From: Alistipes sp. | Lineage (GTDB): Bacteria > Bacteroidota > Bacteroidia > Bacteroidales > Rikenellaceae | Reading direction: 5' to 3' | DNA length: 64,000 nucleotides | NCBI GenBank assembly: GCA_017555105.1 | Contig: JAFZHB010000012.1 | Location: 1-64,000 of the forward strand | In this document: one piece after another, positions 8,243 to 18,652 of the stretch | How positions within the stretch are numbered: the first letter of the stretch is position 1 | Layout of the letters: the number at the start of each line of letters is the position of its first letter | Made by a program: the position numbers and the translations under genes | The notes under the pieces: generated by a model | Databases searched by the model: none | The model's input: the letters and a program-made list of their open reading frames with translations, nothing else | What the model was told of the DNA's origin: nothing

Positions 8243-9352
8243 TTATAGCGGAATATCCAGGCAGTTATATTTGGCGGTGATCACCCCGTCGTCCAAGATG
8301 ATCAATCCGTTCGTGGCGCGCAACATCGTCTTCATCGTCGAAGCATCCACATTGTAACAGGGCACCTCTACCGCTCCAAACGGGTGGGTCAATGCCCCAT
8401 AGAGCGGATCGGGCGTCAGGCAGACCACCCAATCGCCTGCAGCCTGCGCCTGCTCGACCAGCGCCTTCATGCGCTCCTTGCAGGGTTGCGGAATCTCCGA
8501 GAGATCCTTCACACAGAGCATATAGAGGCGTCCCTCGTGCGTCAGCAACGCCTCGGTGGCATCGCCCTCGGCATTGTGGGCAGCAAACTCGCTGATCAGG
8601 GCACGCACCACATTCGGTTCGCTCGCGGTACGCGTATCGACCCACTCCCACTTCTCGTCATTCTGCCACTCCGTATCCTCCAGCGAGAACTCGCGCAAGC
8701 GGCCATTGCGACGGTTGCGGTAGATCAGGATCGTCTCCAACTCCTCGTCGGGAGCGTTATCCTGCTCGATCATCGCCTCGTGGATATTCACACCCACCTT
8801 GTAGGGGAGAAAATCGACCAGGGGCAGGTGGCGGTAGCAGTAGACACCAAGCCACATCGCACAAGTGAAAAAGAGGGCCATCAAGAGCAACTCCAAGCGT
8901 TTGAAGGCGAAGATGCGGTCGGGGCGGTAGCGCCACCACACCATCACCGCCAGGGGGAGCGAGAGCAGATTCTTGAAGAAGGTCTGCCACGGCGTCAACT
9001 TCAGGGCCTCACCAAAGCAGCCGCAATCCTCCACAGGAAGCACCGTAGCACTCAGGAAGGTGATCACCGTAAAGAAGATCATCGACAGCAGCGCAAAGAT
9101 CGAGACCATGCGGATACGCACCTTGAAGAGCAGCATCGAACCCATCATCAACTCGGCACCACACAGCCAGATCGAGAAGGGCATGGCAAACTCCTGCAGC
9201 GAGTCCCACCCGTAGATGGTCAGATACTCGCTCACCTTGAGCGCCGTGCCCCACGGATCAACCGTCTTCGTAAAGCCCGACACGATGAAGGTGACGGCCA
9301 ATACGGTTCGGCAAAAGTGGGCCAGCAGTTTGATGATTCGTTTCTTACGCAT
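8243..9352 (-). CDS. BT_3928 family membrane protein (DoxX/MauE-like)
   Basis: A 369-residue inner-membrane protein. Residues 1-175 hold four to five membrane helices of the DoxX/MauE type, with a conserved Cys pair DCGCFG at 109-114 between helices, as in the MauE/DoxX-like redox family. Residues 180-369 form a soluble domain that resembles a degenerate thioredoxin-like fold (VVCLTPDPL, NGLIILDDGVI), possibly with its active-site cysteines lost. The family is common in Bacteroidota but its reaction is not established; a role in disulfide or quinone-linked redox chemistry is inference. The start codon abuts the tmk stop with no spacer, placing it in the suf-tmk unit. Confidence 0.7.
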   Translation of the reverse strand: MRKKRIIKLLAHFCRTVLAVTFIVSGFTKTVDPWGTALKVSEYLTIYGWDSLQEFAMPFSIWLCGAELMMGSMLLFKVRIRMVSIFALLSMIFFTVITFLSATVLPVEDCGCFGEALKLTPWQTFFKNLLSLPLAVMVWWRYRPDRIFAFKRLELLLMALFFTCAMWLGVYCYRHLPLVDFLPYKVGVNIHEAMIEQDNAPDEELETILIYRNRRNGRLREFSLEDTEWQNDEKWEWVDTRTASEPNVVRALISEFAAHNAEGDATEALLTHEGRLYMLCVKDLSEIPQPCKERMKALVEQAQAAGDWVVCLTPDPLYGALTHPFGAVEVPCYNVDASTMKTMLRATNGLIILDDGVITAKYNCLDIPL

Positions 9353-10036
9353 TTATCGATTCAGCAAAGGGTTCAAGAGGGTTTCTATCTTCTCGAAGAT
9401 GGCATCGGGCGAGGCCATTGCGCCACCCTCGGTGCTACAATCGACCACCTGCAGATCGGCATTGCGCGCGGCAGCCTCCAGGTAGACCTCGCGCACGCGT
9501 TGCTGCAGCGTGAGCGACGCCTCGTGGATATCCTGTCCACCCTGCAGATAGTCGCGGTCGTCGCCCTCGCGCTGCTCAGTGAGCTTGCGCTCGGTGAAGG
9601 CAAACGGTACATCGAGGAAGAGCGAGAGGTCGGGCTTCGGGATGCCGTGATAGCCATACTCCAGGTCGAGGATCCACTGCATGAGTCGATCGCGCTCCTC
9701 CCCGGCCGGCAACTTCGCACACTGGTAGCCGATATTCGAGTAGAGGTAACGATCGAGGATCACCACCTTGCCCGCATCGAGCCAACCGCGAATCGTTGTC
9801 GCGGCATCGGCACGGTCGCCTGCATAGATCAAGGCTACGAGGTAGGGATCGACCTCTGCCGCCGTACCAAACTCACCGCGCAGGAAACGGGCGATCAACT
9901 CGCCGTAGATCGGGGCATCAAACCGCGGAAAGTGCAGGTAGGCACACTCCGCGCCTCGCTCCTCAAAGAGCGCACGCAGGCGCTTGATCTGGGTCGACTT
10001 ACCGGCTCCGTCCAAGCCTTCCAATACGATAAACAT
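9353..10036 (-). CDS. tmk: Thymidylate kinase
   Basis: Phosphorylates dTMP to dTDP with ATP in the cytoplasm, an essential step in dTTP synthesis. The 227-residue protein opens with MFIVLEGLDGAGKST, a P-loop at residues 7-15. It has a DRYLYSN segment matching the DR(Y/F) substrate motif, and SLFLDVPFAF as the core strand before the lid. Length fits the family (about 205-230). It sits between sufS (26 bp) and the BT_3928-family gene (0 bp), so it is probably co-transcribed with Fe-S assembly genes; the functional link is unclear. Confidence 0.95.
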   Translation of the reverse strand: MFIVLEGLDGAGKSTQIKRLRALFEERGAECAYLHFPRFDAPIYGELIARFLRGEFGTAAEVDPYLVALIYAGDRADAATTIRGWLDAGKVVILDRYLYSNIGYQCAKLPAGEERDRLMQWILDLEYGYHGIPKPDLSLFLDVPFAFTERKLTEQREGDDRDYLQGGQDIHEASLTLQQRVREVYLEAAARNADLQVVDCSTEGGAMASPDAIFEKIETLLNPLLNR

Positions 10037-10062
10037 ACCCTTTATGATTTTTTAAGTTTCTT

Positions 10063-11280
10063 CTATTTCAACATCTTCACGGCACGACGGACACCTGCCG
10101 CAAGGGCATCGATCTCTTCCGCCGTGGTATAGAGCGCCAGCGAAGCACGGCACATGCCCTGCACACCGTAGTGCGCCATCACCGGCTCGGCACAGTGCTG
10201 ACCCGTACGGATCGCAACACCCAGCTTATCGAGAATCATACCCATATCGTAGCCATGCACCCCCTCTACATTAAACGAGAGAATGGCGCATTTATTGGGT
10301 TGCGTGCCGTAGATCGTCAGCCCCTCAATCTTGCGAAGCTCCTCGGTGGCGTAGTCGAGCAACTCCAGCTCGTAGCGCTCCACCGCCTCCTTGTCGAGCT
10401 GTTCCACGAAGCGAATAGCCTCGGCCAGACCGACTGCACCAATGAAGTTGGCCGTACCCGCCTCGAAACGCAAAGGCACGGGAGCGTAGGTCGTACGCGC
10501 AAACGAGACGCGATCCACCATATCGCCACCACCCATATAAGGGGGCATGGCATCGAGCAGCGCGCGTTTACCATAGAGCACACCGATACCCGTCGGGCCG
10601 TAGAGTTTGTGTCCCGAGAAGGCGTAGAAGTCGCAATCGAGTGCACGCACATCGACTCCACCATGCACCACGCCCTGGCATCCGTCGACCAGCACCACCG
10701 CACCTGCGGCGTGTGCCGCCTCGATGATCGGTTTCAGGTCGGGACGCGTACCGAGCGTATTCGAAGCTTGTGTCACAGCCACGAGTTTCGTGCGGTCATC
10801 GAGCAGCGCAGCCAGACGCTCGCTCATCAGACGCCCTGCATCATCGAACGGCAGGACACGAATCTCGGCACCACAACGCTCGGCTGCCAACTGCCAGGGA
10901 ACGATGTTCGAGTGGTGCTCCATCTCGCTGACGATGATGTTATCGCCGGCCGTGAGGTTGCGGCTGCACCACGCATAGGCCACCAGGTTGATCGAGGCTG
11001 TTGCGCCGGCCGTAAAGATCACCTCCTCCGACTCGGCCGCCCCGATAAAGCGAGCAACGGTTGCACGCGCCGCCTCATACGCTTCGGTCATCTGCTCCGA
11101 AAGGTAGTGTACACCGCGGTGGATGTTGGCATTCTGCGCACGATAGAGGCGGTCCATCGCCGCAATCACCACCTCGGGTTTCTGTGCCGTGGCTCCGCTA
11201 TCGAGATAGACCAGCCGTTTCCCGTAGACCTGCTGCTTGAGCAAGGGGAACTCTTGGCGTATGGCTTCGACATCAAACAT
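10063..11280 (-). CDS. sufS: SufS cysteine desulfurase
   Basis: PLP-dependent cysteine desulfurase that supplies sulfur to the SufBCD scaffold. The 405 residues include the PLP lysine in FSGHKLYGPTG (Lys225), the His pair of SEMEHHSNIVPW that stacks on PLP, and the persulfide cysteine in RTGQHCAEPVM (about Cys363). The RxGxHCA form marks class II (SufS/CsdA). Its start overlaps the sufD stop by one base (TAATG-type junction), indicating coupling. No sufE or sufU lies in the window, so the sulfur-transfer partner is encoded elsewhere or is not needed. Confidence 0.95.
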   Translation of the reverse strand: MFDVEAIRQEFPLLKQQVYGKRLVYLDSGATAQKPEVVIAAMDRLYRAQNANIHRGVHYLSEQMTEAYEAARATVARFIGAAESEEVIFTAGATASINLVAYAWCSRNLTAGDNIIVSEMEHHSNIVPWQLAAERCGAEIRVLPFDDAGRLMSERLAALLDDRTKLVAVTQASNTLGTRPDLKPIIEAAHAAGAVVLVDGCQGVVHGGVDVRALDCDFYAFSGHKLYGPTGIGVLYGKRALLDAMPPYMGGGDMVDRVSFARTTYAPVPLRFEAGTANFIGAVGLAEAIRFVEQLDKEAVERYELELLDYATEELRKIEGLTIYGTQPNKCAILSFNVEGVHGYDMGMILDKLGVAIRTGQHCAEPVMAHYGVQGMCRASLALYTTAEEIDALAAGVRRAVKMLK

Positions 11281-12113
11281 TAGATTCGATCCAATTTATG
11301 GTTCAACTCCTCCATGAGCAGTTCGCACAACTGCTCGCAACCACAGCGCATCACCAGATCATCGGCAAAGCCCGTCAGTTGCAGACGACGCGCCTGTTGC
11401 TCATCGAGGCCGCGCTGACGCATGTAGTAGATCGCCTCGTTATCCATCTGACCAACCGTAGCTCCGTGCGAACACTTCACATCGTCGGCATAGATCTCCA
11501 ACTGCGGCTTCGTATCGATGCGAGCCGTCTCGCTCAGCAACATATTTCGATTCTGCTGGAAGGCATCCGTGCGCTGGGCATCGGGGGCTACATAGACCAT
11601 TCCGTCAAATGCGCCAACCGCCTTACCGCCGGCCAGGCCGCGCACCACCGAAGAGCTGCGGCAATCGGACGAACGATGATTCGTGCGGATCGAGAGGCGG
11701 CTCTGCTCCTCGGCTCCAATGGCAAAGAGGGCATTGACCACGCTCTCGGCATCGCGCGCTACGAGGTCAACCTCCACTTGAAGCGTCGAAGAGGCCAGCT
11801 GCAAGGCCGTCATCTGCAGACGACTTGCCTCCTGCTGCACAACCTGCACCTTGCCCTCAGCTCCTACCCCATTCTCCGGATAGAGCACTGCCATCGTCAG
11901 TACAGCTCGCTCACCGAGCTCCACCTCCATCGACACATTTTGCGCCGTGCGATGCACCACGAGCAGCTTGCAGCGTGCATCAGCCGCAAGCGTAATCCGC
12001 TTGTTCGCACCGTCGAGCACCTGCACCTGATCGTTCGTCCCCTCGAAACGAAGGACGCCACCCAGACAAGCCGGCTGCTCCTTGATCGATTCGATGTATT
12101 CGTAGATTGTCAT
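11280..12113 (-). CDS. sufD: SufD Fe-S cluster assembly protein
   Basis: Subunit of the SufBCD scaffold on which Fe-S clusters are built. The 277-residue protein is short compared with E. coli SufD (about 420) and lacks most of the N-terminal helical region. The parallel beta-helix core is present, with conserved SufB/SufD motifs near the C-terminus: DVKCSHGATVGQMD, YYMRQRGLDEQQA and the following helix. It lies 11 bp after sufC and overlaps sufS by one base. The short form fits the Bacteroidota pattern, so it is not considered truncated. Confidence 0.92.
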   Translation of the reverse strand: MTIYEYIESIKEQPACLGGVLRFEGTNDQVQVLDGANKRITLAADARCKLLVVHRTAQNVSMEVELGERAVLTMAVLYPENGVGAEGKVQVVQQEASRLQMTALQLASSTLQVEVDLVARDAESVVNALFAIGAEEQSRLSIRTNHRSSDCRSSSVVRGLAGGKAVGAFDGMVYVAPDAQRTDAFQQNRNMLLSETARIDTKPQLEIYADDVKCSHGATVGQMDNEAIYYMRQRGLDEQQARRLQLTGFADDLVMRCGCEQLCELLMEELNHKLDRI

Positions 12114-12124
12114 GGCGTATCGCG

Positions 12125-12877
12125 TTACTCCTTCAGATCGTTAATGAGCCAATCGTAGCCCTCCTTCTCGAGCTTGAGCGCCAACGAGCGGTCGCCCGAG
12201 TAGATGATGCGACCCTTGTAGAGCACATGCACATAGTCGGGTACGATGTAGTCGAGCAGACGCTGGTAGTGGGTAATGACCACCGTAGCGTTCTCCGCCG
12301 TGTGGAGCTTCGTCACACCCGTGGCTACGACACGCAGGGCATCGATATCGAGACCTGAATCGGTCTCATCGAGGATCGCCAGCTTCGGATCGAGCATCGC
12401 CATCTGGAAGATCTCGTTCTTCTTCTTCTCACCACCCGAGAAGCCCTCGTTCACAGCGCGCGAGGTCATCTTCGTATCCAGCTCGACCACCTTGGCCTTC
12501 TCACGCATCAGTTTCAGATACTCGGCAGCCGTGAGCGGCTCCTCGCCACGGTACTTGCGCTGCTCATTCACAGCCAACTTCATGAAGTTAGCCATCGTCA
12601 CGCCCGGGATCTCCACCGGATACTGAAAACCGAGGAAGAGGCCCTTGCGTGCACGATCCTCGATCGAGAGGTCGAGCAGATCCTCACCCAGGAACTCCAC
12701 CGAGCCCTCCGTCACGGTAAACTTCTCGTTGCCGGCTAAAACCGATGCAAAGGTCGATTTACCCGAGCCATTGGGGCCCATGATGGCATGCACCTCGCCC
12801 GCTTTCACCTCGAGGTTGATACCTCGCAAGATCTCCTTGCCATCGACCGTAGCGTGTAAGTTGGTTACTTTTAACAT
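12125..12877 (-). CDS. sufC: SufC Fe-S assembly ATPase
   Basis: ABC-type ATPase of the cytoplasmic SufBC2D complex; ATP hydrolysis drives a conformational change in the SufB-SufD scaffold. In 250 residues it shows Walker A GPNGSGKST (34-42), the Q-loop in FLGFQYPVEIPG, the signature FSGGEKKKNE, Walker B LAILDETDSGLDID and the switch histidine in VVITHYQRLL. The EKKKNE form of the signature is characteristic of SufC rather than transporter ATPases. It is separated from sufB by 65 bp containing one of the dispersed AT-rich elements. Confidence 0.97.
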   Translation of the reverse strand: MLKVTNLHATVDGKEILRGINLEVKAGEVHAIMGPNGSGKSTFASVLAGNEKFTVTEGSVEFLGEDLLDLSIEDRARKGLFLGFQYPVEIPGVTMANFMKLAVNEQRKYRGEEPLTAAEYLKLMREKAKVVELDTKMTSRAVNEGFSGGEKKKNEIFQMAMLDPKLAILDETDSGLDIDALRVVATGVTKLHTAENATVVITHYQRLLDYIVPDYVHVLYKGRIIYSGDRSLALKLEKEGYDWLINDLKE

Positions 12878-12910
12878 ATTGTGTTTGTATTATCTCCGAA
12901 TTAATTAATG

Positions 12911-12938
12911 TTGAATTTTGAATTCTAAATTTGGAATT
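12911..12938. repeat. Dispersed AT-rich intergenic element, copy 1
   Basis: Shares the core TTGAATTTTGAATTC-TAAATTT with four other spacers in this window (22798, 32126, 58201, 63365). It sits between sufB stop and sufC start. The core contains the self-complementary words GAATTC and AAATTT, so it can pair with itself weakly. Confidence 0.6.
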
Positions 12939-12942
12939 GGCA

Positions 12943-14391
12943 TCAACCCACGCTTCCTTCGAGTTGCAGCGCCAAGAGTTTCTGTGCCTCGACAGCAAAC
13001 TCCATCGGCAGTTTCTGCAGCACCTCGCGAGCGTAGCCATTCACAATGACACCCACTGCATCCTCGGTCGAGAGGCCGCGCTGGTTGCAGTAGAAGAGCT
13101 GCTCATCCGAGATCTTCGAGGTGGTTGCCTCGTGCTCCAGAATCGCCGTACGATTGCGGCAGTCGATCTCCGGGAAGGTGTGTGCGCCACACTGATCGCC
13201 GATCAGCAGCGAGTCGCACTGCGAGTAGTTGCGTGCCCCCTCGGCGCCCTTGCTTACACGCACCAAACCGCGGTAGGCATTCTGGCTCTTGCCGGCCGAG
13301 ATACCCTTCGAGACGATGCGCGAACGGGTGTTGCGTCCCAGGTGGATCATCTTCGTACCCGTATCGGCCTGCTGGTAGTTGTTGGTCATAGCCACCGAGT
13401 AGAACTCACCCGAGGAGTTGTCGCCCAACAGGACGCAACTCGGGTACTTCCAGGTGATGGCCGAGCCGGTCTCCACCTGCGTCCACGAAAGGTGGGCATT
13501 CTCGCGGCAGAGGCCTCGCTTGGTCACAAAGTTGTAGACACCACCCTTGCCCTCCTTGTCGCCCGGATACCAGTTCTGCACCGTGGAGTACTTCACCTCG
13601 GCATCGCGCTCAACCACGATCTCAACCACCGCTGCGTGGAGCTGATTCTCGTCACGCTGCGGTGCGGTGCACCCCTCCAGGTAGCTCACATACGCCCCCT
13701 CATCGGCAACAATGAGCGTACGCTCAAACTGACCCGTACCCGCCGCATTGATGCGGAAGTAGGTCGAGAGCTCCATCGGGCAACGCACCCCCTTCGGGAT
13801 GTAGCAGAACGAGCCATCGGAGAAGACGGCGGCGTTGAGTGCCGCGTAGAAGTTATCCGTATAGGGCACAACACTGCCCAGGTATTTCTGAATCAACTCG
13901 GGGTACTCGCGAATTGCCTCCGAGATCGAGCAGAAGATGATGCCCTTCTCGGCGAGGGTCTCGCGGAAAGTGGTCTTCACCGAGACGGAGTCCATCACAG
14001 CATCCACCGCCACACCGGCCAGCGCCATCTGCTCCTCGAGCGGAATACCCAGCTTATCGAAGGTACGCTTCAACTCGGGATCCACTTCGTCCATCGAGCC
14101 GAGCGGCTTCTTGGGCTTCGGAGCGGCGTAGTAGATAATCTCCTGGAAGTCGATCTCCGGAATATCCAGATGTGCCCAGGTCGGCAGCTTCATCGTCTGC
14201 CAATGGCGGAAGGCCTGCAGACGACGCTCAGTCATCCACTCCGGCTCTCCCTTCTTCTCCGAGATCGTACGCACAATCTCCTCGCTGAGGCCCTTGGTGA
14301 TGAACTCAGTTTCGATGTCGGTCGTAAAACCGTATTTATACTCCTCTTCGGCGAGGCTCTCTAATAGATCTTTTTCGTTATCCGTTGCCAT
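12943..14391 (-). CDS. sufB: SufB Fe-S cluster assembly scaffold protein
   Basis: Main scaffold subunit of the SufBC2D complex, which assembles Fe-S clusters under iron limitation or oxidative stress and in Bacteroidota is the general system. The start is taken at the ATG at 14391 ([13 protein letters not shown]), giving 482 residues; a frame extension to 14463 adds residues with no family resemblance. Conserved SufB segments are visible: [21 protein letters not shown], [39 protein letters not shown], and near the C-terminus [18 protein letters not shown] with the functional cysteine. First gene of the suf unit, with a candidate -7 box upstream at 14410-14417. Confidence 0.95.
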   Translation of the reverse strand: MATDNEKDLLESLAEEEYKYGFTTDIETEFITKGLSEEIVRTISEKKGEPEWMTERRLQAFRHWQTMKLPTWAHLDIPEIDFQEIIYYAAPKPKKPLGSMDEVDPELKRTFDKLGIPLEEQMALAGVAVDAVMDSVSVKTTFRETLAEKGIIFCSISEAIREYPELIQKYLGSVVPYTDNFYAALNAAVFSDGSFCYIPKGVRCPMELSTYFRINAAGTGQFERTLIVADEGAYVSYLEGCTAPQRDENQLHAAVVEIVVERDAEVKYSTVQNWYPGDKEGKGGVYNFVTKRGLCRENAHLSWTQVETGSAITWKYPSCVLLGDNSSGEFYSVAMTNNYQQADTGTKMIHLGRNTRSRIVSKGISAGKSQNAYRGLVRVSKGAEGARNYSQCDSLLIGDQCGAHTFPEIDCRNRTAILEHEATTSKISDEQLFYCNQRGLSTEDAVGVIVNGYAREVLQKLPMEFAVEAQKLLALQLEGSVG

Positions 14392-14409
14392 AGTGTATAG
14401 AATAGCAGG

Positions 14410-14417
14410 CAAATTTA
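14410..14417 (-). promoter_or_regulatory. Candidate -7 box for the suf unit
   Basis: On the minus strand this reads TAAATTTG, matching the Bacteroidota -7 consensus TAnnTTTG, 19 bp upstream of the sufB start. No clear TTTG -33 element lies at the expected spacing. Placement after the terminator of the preceding gene supports it. Confidence 0.45.
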
Positions 14418-14460
14418 CAAAATCCAATCCACAATTAAAAATTATCACCCCTCGAATACA

Positions 14461-14492
14461 CACAAAAAAGGTGTCCCGATTGGGACACCTTT
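14461..14492 (-). terminator. Rho-independent terminator after the gyrA-TPR unit
   Basis: A perfect 11-bp stem (AAAGGTGTCCC at 14467-14477 with GGGACACCTTT at 14482-14492) around the loop GATT. Read on the minus strand, the stem is followed by a run of T residues. It lies 30 bp beyond the stop of the TPR gene and separates it from the suf unit. Confidence 0.9.
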
Positions 14493-14521
14493 CTCTCTAA
14501 AAGTCAAGATCGTCGCGTCGA

Positions 14522-15874
14522 CTACTCCAAACCCTGCGATTTTCTCCAGAGCGAGTTGTAGTGCGTGAACTTCTCCATCACACCCGGTTCGTCACGCAGG
14601 CGGAAGCAGAGCGACTTGAGCGACTCCAAAGCATCCGTCGATGCGGGATTTACCTCGTAAGCCTTCTCGAAGTAGGGCAGCGCCTGCTTGTAAACCTCGC
14701 TTACGCTTGCGTAGTCAGCATCGTACTCCTTCTGGCTCGTGTAGTTGCGCGTATTGAGCTCCTGTGCCATCGCATCACCCTTGTAAACATAGAATGCAGC
14801 GAGGAAGAAGTTACCCTCGTACATCTCGGGCTTCAGCTCAACAACCTTCTTGAACGAAACGATCGCCTCGTCGTAGTTCTTCAGCGCGTAGAAGATACGG
14901 CCACGACCGAACCACAACTCTACATTCTCCGGCGTCTCAGCCAGCTGCTTGTCGAACATCGACACGAGGTCAGCGGGGTCACCAACACCCTCCTCAGCCG
15001 TGTAGAGCTGCATCAGGCCCTCGAGGATACGCTCGTTCTTCGGGAACTTCTCGATACCGGTCAGCAGCGCCTGCTTCGACTGCATCACATACTCCTGACC
15101 CTTTGCCTTCTGACCATAGTAGCAGTGGAAGAGGTAGTAGTAGATGCTACCCTCGGGATCAGCAAAGCCCAGCGCCAACGCCTCGTTGAGCAGGTTTGCA
15201 CCAATCTCGAACGACTCTACATTCTTCGGGCCATCCATCGTGCGGAGGTAACCGGCGTAGTAGAGCAGCGTAGCATCAGCATTGCCGTAAGCGGGCTGTG
15301 CCTGTGCCTCGTAAGCAGCCTTGTAAGCATCCGAAGCCTGGGGATAGAGCGCAGCGTCGATGCAGATGTTACCCACCTGCGAGTGGTAGTCGCTGAGCTG
15401 CTGCAGGCCGGCCTTCACCTTCTCACCGGCAGCCTTATCCAGCTCGTAAGCCTTGGCATAAGCCTCGGCAGCCACCTTCGCTGCACCGGCAAATACCTCC
15501 TCACGCTGGATCCAGGTAGCCACCTTACCACCTGCGATGTAGAGCGTCAGGTAGGGATAAACCCAAGCCTCATACTCAACACCATTGAGCACCTCGCTCT
15601 TCTTCTCCATCGGGTTGCCCATAGCAGGCGACATCTGGAGCATCATCACCTCCATACCCTGGAATACATCCTTCGTCGGAGCGGTTGCTGCCTCGTAGTA
15701 AACCTTACCACGGTTCAACCAAGTAGCGGCCTTGGTGTTCTTCTTCGGATTTACCAGATCAGCATCGCTCTTCTCAAGCTTTGCCAGGATGGCATCCTTG
15801 TTCACTTTCTGTGCCTGCACGGCGGGAGCGGCCAGCAGGAGAGCAGCCATGGCTGCCACAAACATTCTTTTCAT
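14522..15874 (-). CDS. Secreted TPR-repeat protein downstream of gyrA
   Basis: A 450-residue protein whose start is chosen at the ATG at 15874 because it opens a clean signal peptide (MKRMFVAAMAALLLAAPAVQAQ); a longer frame to 15919 would overlap gyrA and precede the signal. The mature part contains TPR units, best seen at VELWFGRGRIFYALKNYDEA, AIVSFKKVVELKPEMYEGNF and YFEKAYEVNPASTDALESLK. It is probably periplasmic or outer-membrane associated and has no enzyme motif. It follows gyrA by 37 bp and ends at a strong terminator. Function unknown; the pairing with gyrA is positional and may only reflect shared transcription. Confidence 0.75.
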   Translation of the reverse strand: MKRMFVAAMAALLLAAPAVQAQKVNKDAILAKLEKSDADLVNPKKNTKAATWLNRGKVYYEAATAPTKDVFQGMEVMMLQMSPAMGNPMEKKSEVLNGVEYEAWVYPYLTLYIAGGKVATWIQREEVFAGAAKVAAEAYAKAYELDKAAGEKVKAGLQQLSDYHSQVGNICIDAALYPQASDAYKAAYEAQAQPAYGNADATLLYYAGYLRTMDGPKNVESFEIGANLLNEALALGFADPEGSIYYYLFHCYYGQKAKGQEYVMQSKQALLTGIEKFPKNERILEGLMQLYTAEEGVGDPADLVSMFDKQLAETPENVELWFGRGRIFYALKNYDEAIVSFKKVVELKPEMYEGNFFLAAFYVYKGDAMAQELNTRNYTSQKEYDADYASVSEVYKQALPYFEKAYEVNPASTDALESLKSLCFRLRDEPGVMEKFTHYNSLWRKSQGLE

Positions 15875-15911
15875 AATTCGTTGAATTAAAAGGTTTTCGT
15901 TATTTTTATCT

Positions 15912-18458
15912 CTACTCATTTACAGGCTCGGCAGGCTGCTCTGCGACAACACCCTCCACGGCCGTTGCCTCCAGATTCTCCTCCGCCTCCTCGGTCTTCG
16001 GCACAGCGACAACCGATGCAATCGAGTCACCCTCGCGCAGGTTGATCACCTTCACACCCTGCGTTGCACGACCCGCCAGACGGATCTGATCAACACTCGT
16101 GCGGATAGCGATACCCGAGCGGTTGATGATCATCAGGTCGTTCTCATCCGTTACCGCCTGAATCGAAACGAGCTTACCCGTCTTCTCGGTGATGTTAATC
16201 GTCTTAACACCCTTACCGCCACGGTTCGTGATGCGATACTCATCCAGATCGGTACGCTTGCCGTAACCATTCTCACTCAATACCAAGACATCCTTCTTAT
16301 CGTCGGGCTCGATAGCGATCATACCGATCACCTCATCGTCATCCTCGATCGAGATACCGCGCACACCGGCAGCCGTACGGCCGATAGCACGCACCGTCTG
16401 CTCGTTGAAGCGGATCGCCTTACCCTCACGGGCCGCGATCAGGATCTCTGCGTTGCCGCTCGTGATCGTTGCATCGAGCAGCTCATCGCCCTCACGCACC
16501 GTAATGGCGTTGATACCGTTCTGACGCGGACGAGAGTAGGCCTCCACGAGCGTCTTCTTGATCGTACCGCGACGCGTACACATCACGATGTGGTAGTTGT
16601 TGAGGAACTCCTCATCCTTCAGGTTGTGTACATTGATGTAGGCACGCACCTTATCGTTCTGCGCAATCTGGATCACATTCTGGATCGCACGACCCTTCGA
16701 TGCACGCGAGCCCTCGGGGATCTCGTAAACCTTGAGCCAGTAGCAACGACCCTGCTCGGTAAAGAAGAGCATCGTATTGTGCATCTGAGCCACATAGATG
16801 TGCTCGATGAAGTCCTCATCGCGCGTTGCGCTACCCTTCACACCTACACCACCACGGTGCTGTGCACGGTACTCGCTCAGCGGCGTACGCTTGATGTAGC
16901 CCATGTGCGAGATCGTGATCACCACATCCTCATTGGCGTAGAAATCCTCCGGGTTGAACTCCTCGGCAGCATATACGATATCCGTGCGGCGCTCGTCGCC
17001 ATACTTCTCCTTGACCTCGAGCAACTCCTCCTTCACAACCTCCAACTGCAACTTCTCGTCGGCCAAGATCTCCGTCATACGCTGGATGAAGGCCACCAAG
17101 TTGTCGTGCTCGGCCGAGAGCTTACCGTGCTCGAGTGCCGTCAGGGCACGCAGACGCATCTCGATGATGGCTGCTGCCTGAATCTCGGAGAGCGAGAAGC
17201 GCTCCACCATACGCGCCTTGGCCTCATCGGGCGTCTTCGACGAACGAATGATGTGTACAATCTCGTCGATGTTATCCTGTGCAATCAAAAGACCCTCGAC
17301 AATGTGCAGACGCTCCTCGGCCTTGCGCTTATCGAAGCGCGTGCGGCGCACCACTACATCGTGGCGGTGGTTGACGAAGTGCATCACCAGATCGCGCATC
17401 GGCAAGAGCTGCGGACGACCGTTCACCAGGGCGATGTTGTTCACCGCAAACGAGGTCTGCAGGGCCGTCTCCTTGTAGAGCGTATTGAGCACCACGCTGG
17501 CCATCGCATCCTGCTTCACGGTGATCACCACGCGCAGACCGCGACGATCCGACTCGTCGTTGATGTTCGAGATACCCTCCAACTTCTTGTCGTTGACCAT
17601 GTCGGCGATCTTCTTGATCATCTCGGCCTTGTTGACCATGTAGGGAATCTCCGTCACCACGATGCACTCGCGACCGTTGGGCAGCGTCTCGATCTCGGTC
17701 TTGGCGCGCATCACTACGCGACCACGGCCGGTCAGCATCGCCTCCTTCACACCCTGGTAGCCATAGATCGTAGCACCGGTCGGGAAGTCGGGAGCCTTGA
17801 TATACTGCAACAGCTCTTCGCCCGTGATCTCGGGGTTATCGATGTAGGCGCAGCAGGCATCGACCGTCTCCGACAGGTTGTGCGGAGCCATATTCGTTGC
17901 CATACCGACCGCAATACCGCTTGCACCATTCACGATGAGCAGGGGCACCTTCGTCGGCAGCACCGTAGGTTCGGGAATCGTATCGTCGAAGTTGAGCGTC
18001 CAGTCGATCGTCTCCTTCTCGATATCGGCCATCACCTCATCGGTCAGGCGCTTCATGCGCGCCTCCGTGTAACGCATAGCGGCCGCACCGTCACCGTCCA
18101 TCGAGCCAAAGTTACCCTGACCCTCTACGAGCGGATAGCGCATCGACCAATCCTGAGCCATACGCACCATCGCCTCATAAACCGACGAGTCGCCGTGGGG
18201 GTGGAACTTACCAAGCACATCACCCACGATACGAGCCGACTTACGCGTCGGTTTATCGTGCGTGAGACCCAGCTCTGCGCTCATATCGTAGAGAATACGG
18301 CGGTGTACGGGTTTCAGACCATCGCGCACATCGGGCAACGCACGCGACACAATAACCGACATCGAGTAGTCGATGTAGGCCGTCTTCATCTGTTCTTCGA
18401 TATTGACCTGGACAATGCGTCCGACCAAACCGCTGTTCTTTTCTTCTTCGGTTGTCAT
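15912..18458 (-). CDS. gyrA: DNA gyrase subunit A
   Basis: Breakage-reunion subunit of gyrase, which introduces negative supercoils with GyrB (not in this window). In 848 residues the N-terminal winged-helix domain carries [37 protein letters not shown] and the catalytic tyrosine in [11 protein letters not shown] (Tyr130). At the quinolone-determining positions the residues are Ser91 and Glu95 (E. coli 83 and 87). The C-terminal beta-pinwheel includes a GyrA-box-like [10 protein letters not shown] and a second NRGGKGVKT repeat, which distinguishes it from the ParC-like protein at 23.3 kb. The C-terminus is a short acidic tail. A good promoter lies upstream at 18492-18523. Confidence 0.97.
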   Translation of the reverse strand: MTTEEEKNSGLVGRIVQVNIEEQMKTAYIDYSMSVIVSRALPDVRDGLKPVHRRILYDMSAELGLTHDKPTRKSARIVGDVLGKFHPHGDSSVYEAMVRMAQDWSMRYPLVEGQGNFGSMDGDGAAAMRYTEARMKRLTDEVMADIEKETIDWTLNFDDTIPEPTVLPTKVPLLIVNGASGIAVGMATNMAPHNLSETVDACCAYIDNPEITGEELLQYIKAPDFPTGATIYGYQGVKEAMLTGRGRVVMRAKTEIETLPNGRECIVVTEIPYMVNKAEMIKKIADMVNDKKLEGISNINDESDRRGLRVVITVKQDAMASVVLNTLYKETALQTSFAVNNIALVNGRPQLLPMRDLVMHFVNHRHDVVVRRTRFDKRKAEERLHIVEGLLIAQDNIDEIVHIIRSSKTPDEAKARMVERFSLSEIQAAAIIEMRLRALTALEHGKLSAEHDNLVAFIQRMTEILADEKLQLEVVKEELLEVKEKYGDERRTDIVYAAEEFNPEDFYANEDVVITISHMGYIKRTPLSEYRAQHRGGVGVKGSATRDEDFIEHIYVAQMHNTMLFFTEQGRCYWLKVYEIPEGSRASKGRAIQNVIQIAQNDKVRAYINVHNLKDEEFLNNYHIVMCTRRGTIKKTLVEAYSRPRQNGINAITVREGDELLDATITSGNAEILIAAREGKAIRFNEQTVRAIGRTAAGVRGISIEDDDEVIGMIAIEPDDKKDVLVLSENGYGKRTDLDEYRITNRGGKGVKTINITEKTGKLVSIQAVTDENDLMIINRSGIAIRTSVDQIRLAGRATQGVKVINLREGDSIASVVAVPKTEEAEENLEATAVEGVVAEQPAEPVNE

Positions 18459-18491
18459 TATTTACTCTTTGCTTACTATACTTTTAACGAA

Positions 18492-18523
18492 CAAAAGTAC
18501 GATTTATTTTCGATTTAAGCAAT
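18492..18523 (-). promoter_or_regulatory. Promoter of gyrA
   Basis: Minus-strand -7 box TACTTTTG (18492-18499) with a -33 element ATTG (18520-18523) separated by 20 bp, fitting the Bacteroidota consensus. The start codon of gyrA is 33 bp downstream of the box. Confidence 0.65.
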
Positions 18524-18652
18524 TTTCGCAGGAAAAATTCGCGCTATTTGAAGAGGTTATTTTGCAAAAGAGGCCATTTTTGCCCCTTTTTAGGCGATTT
18601 AAGGGCATTTAACCACCCCACTCGACACCCTGACGAGCGTCGCTGAACACAA

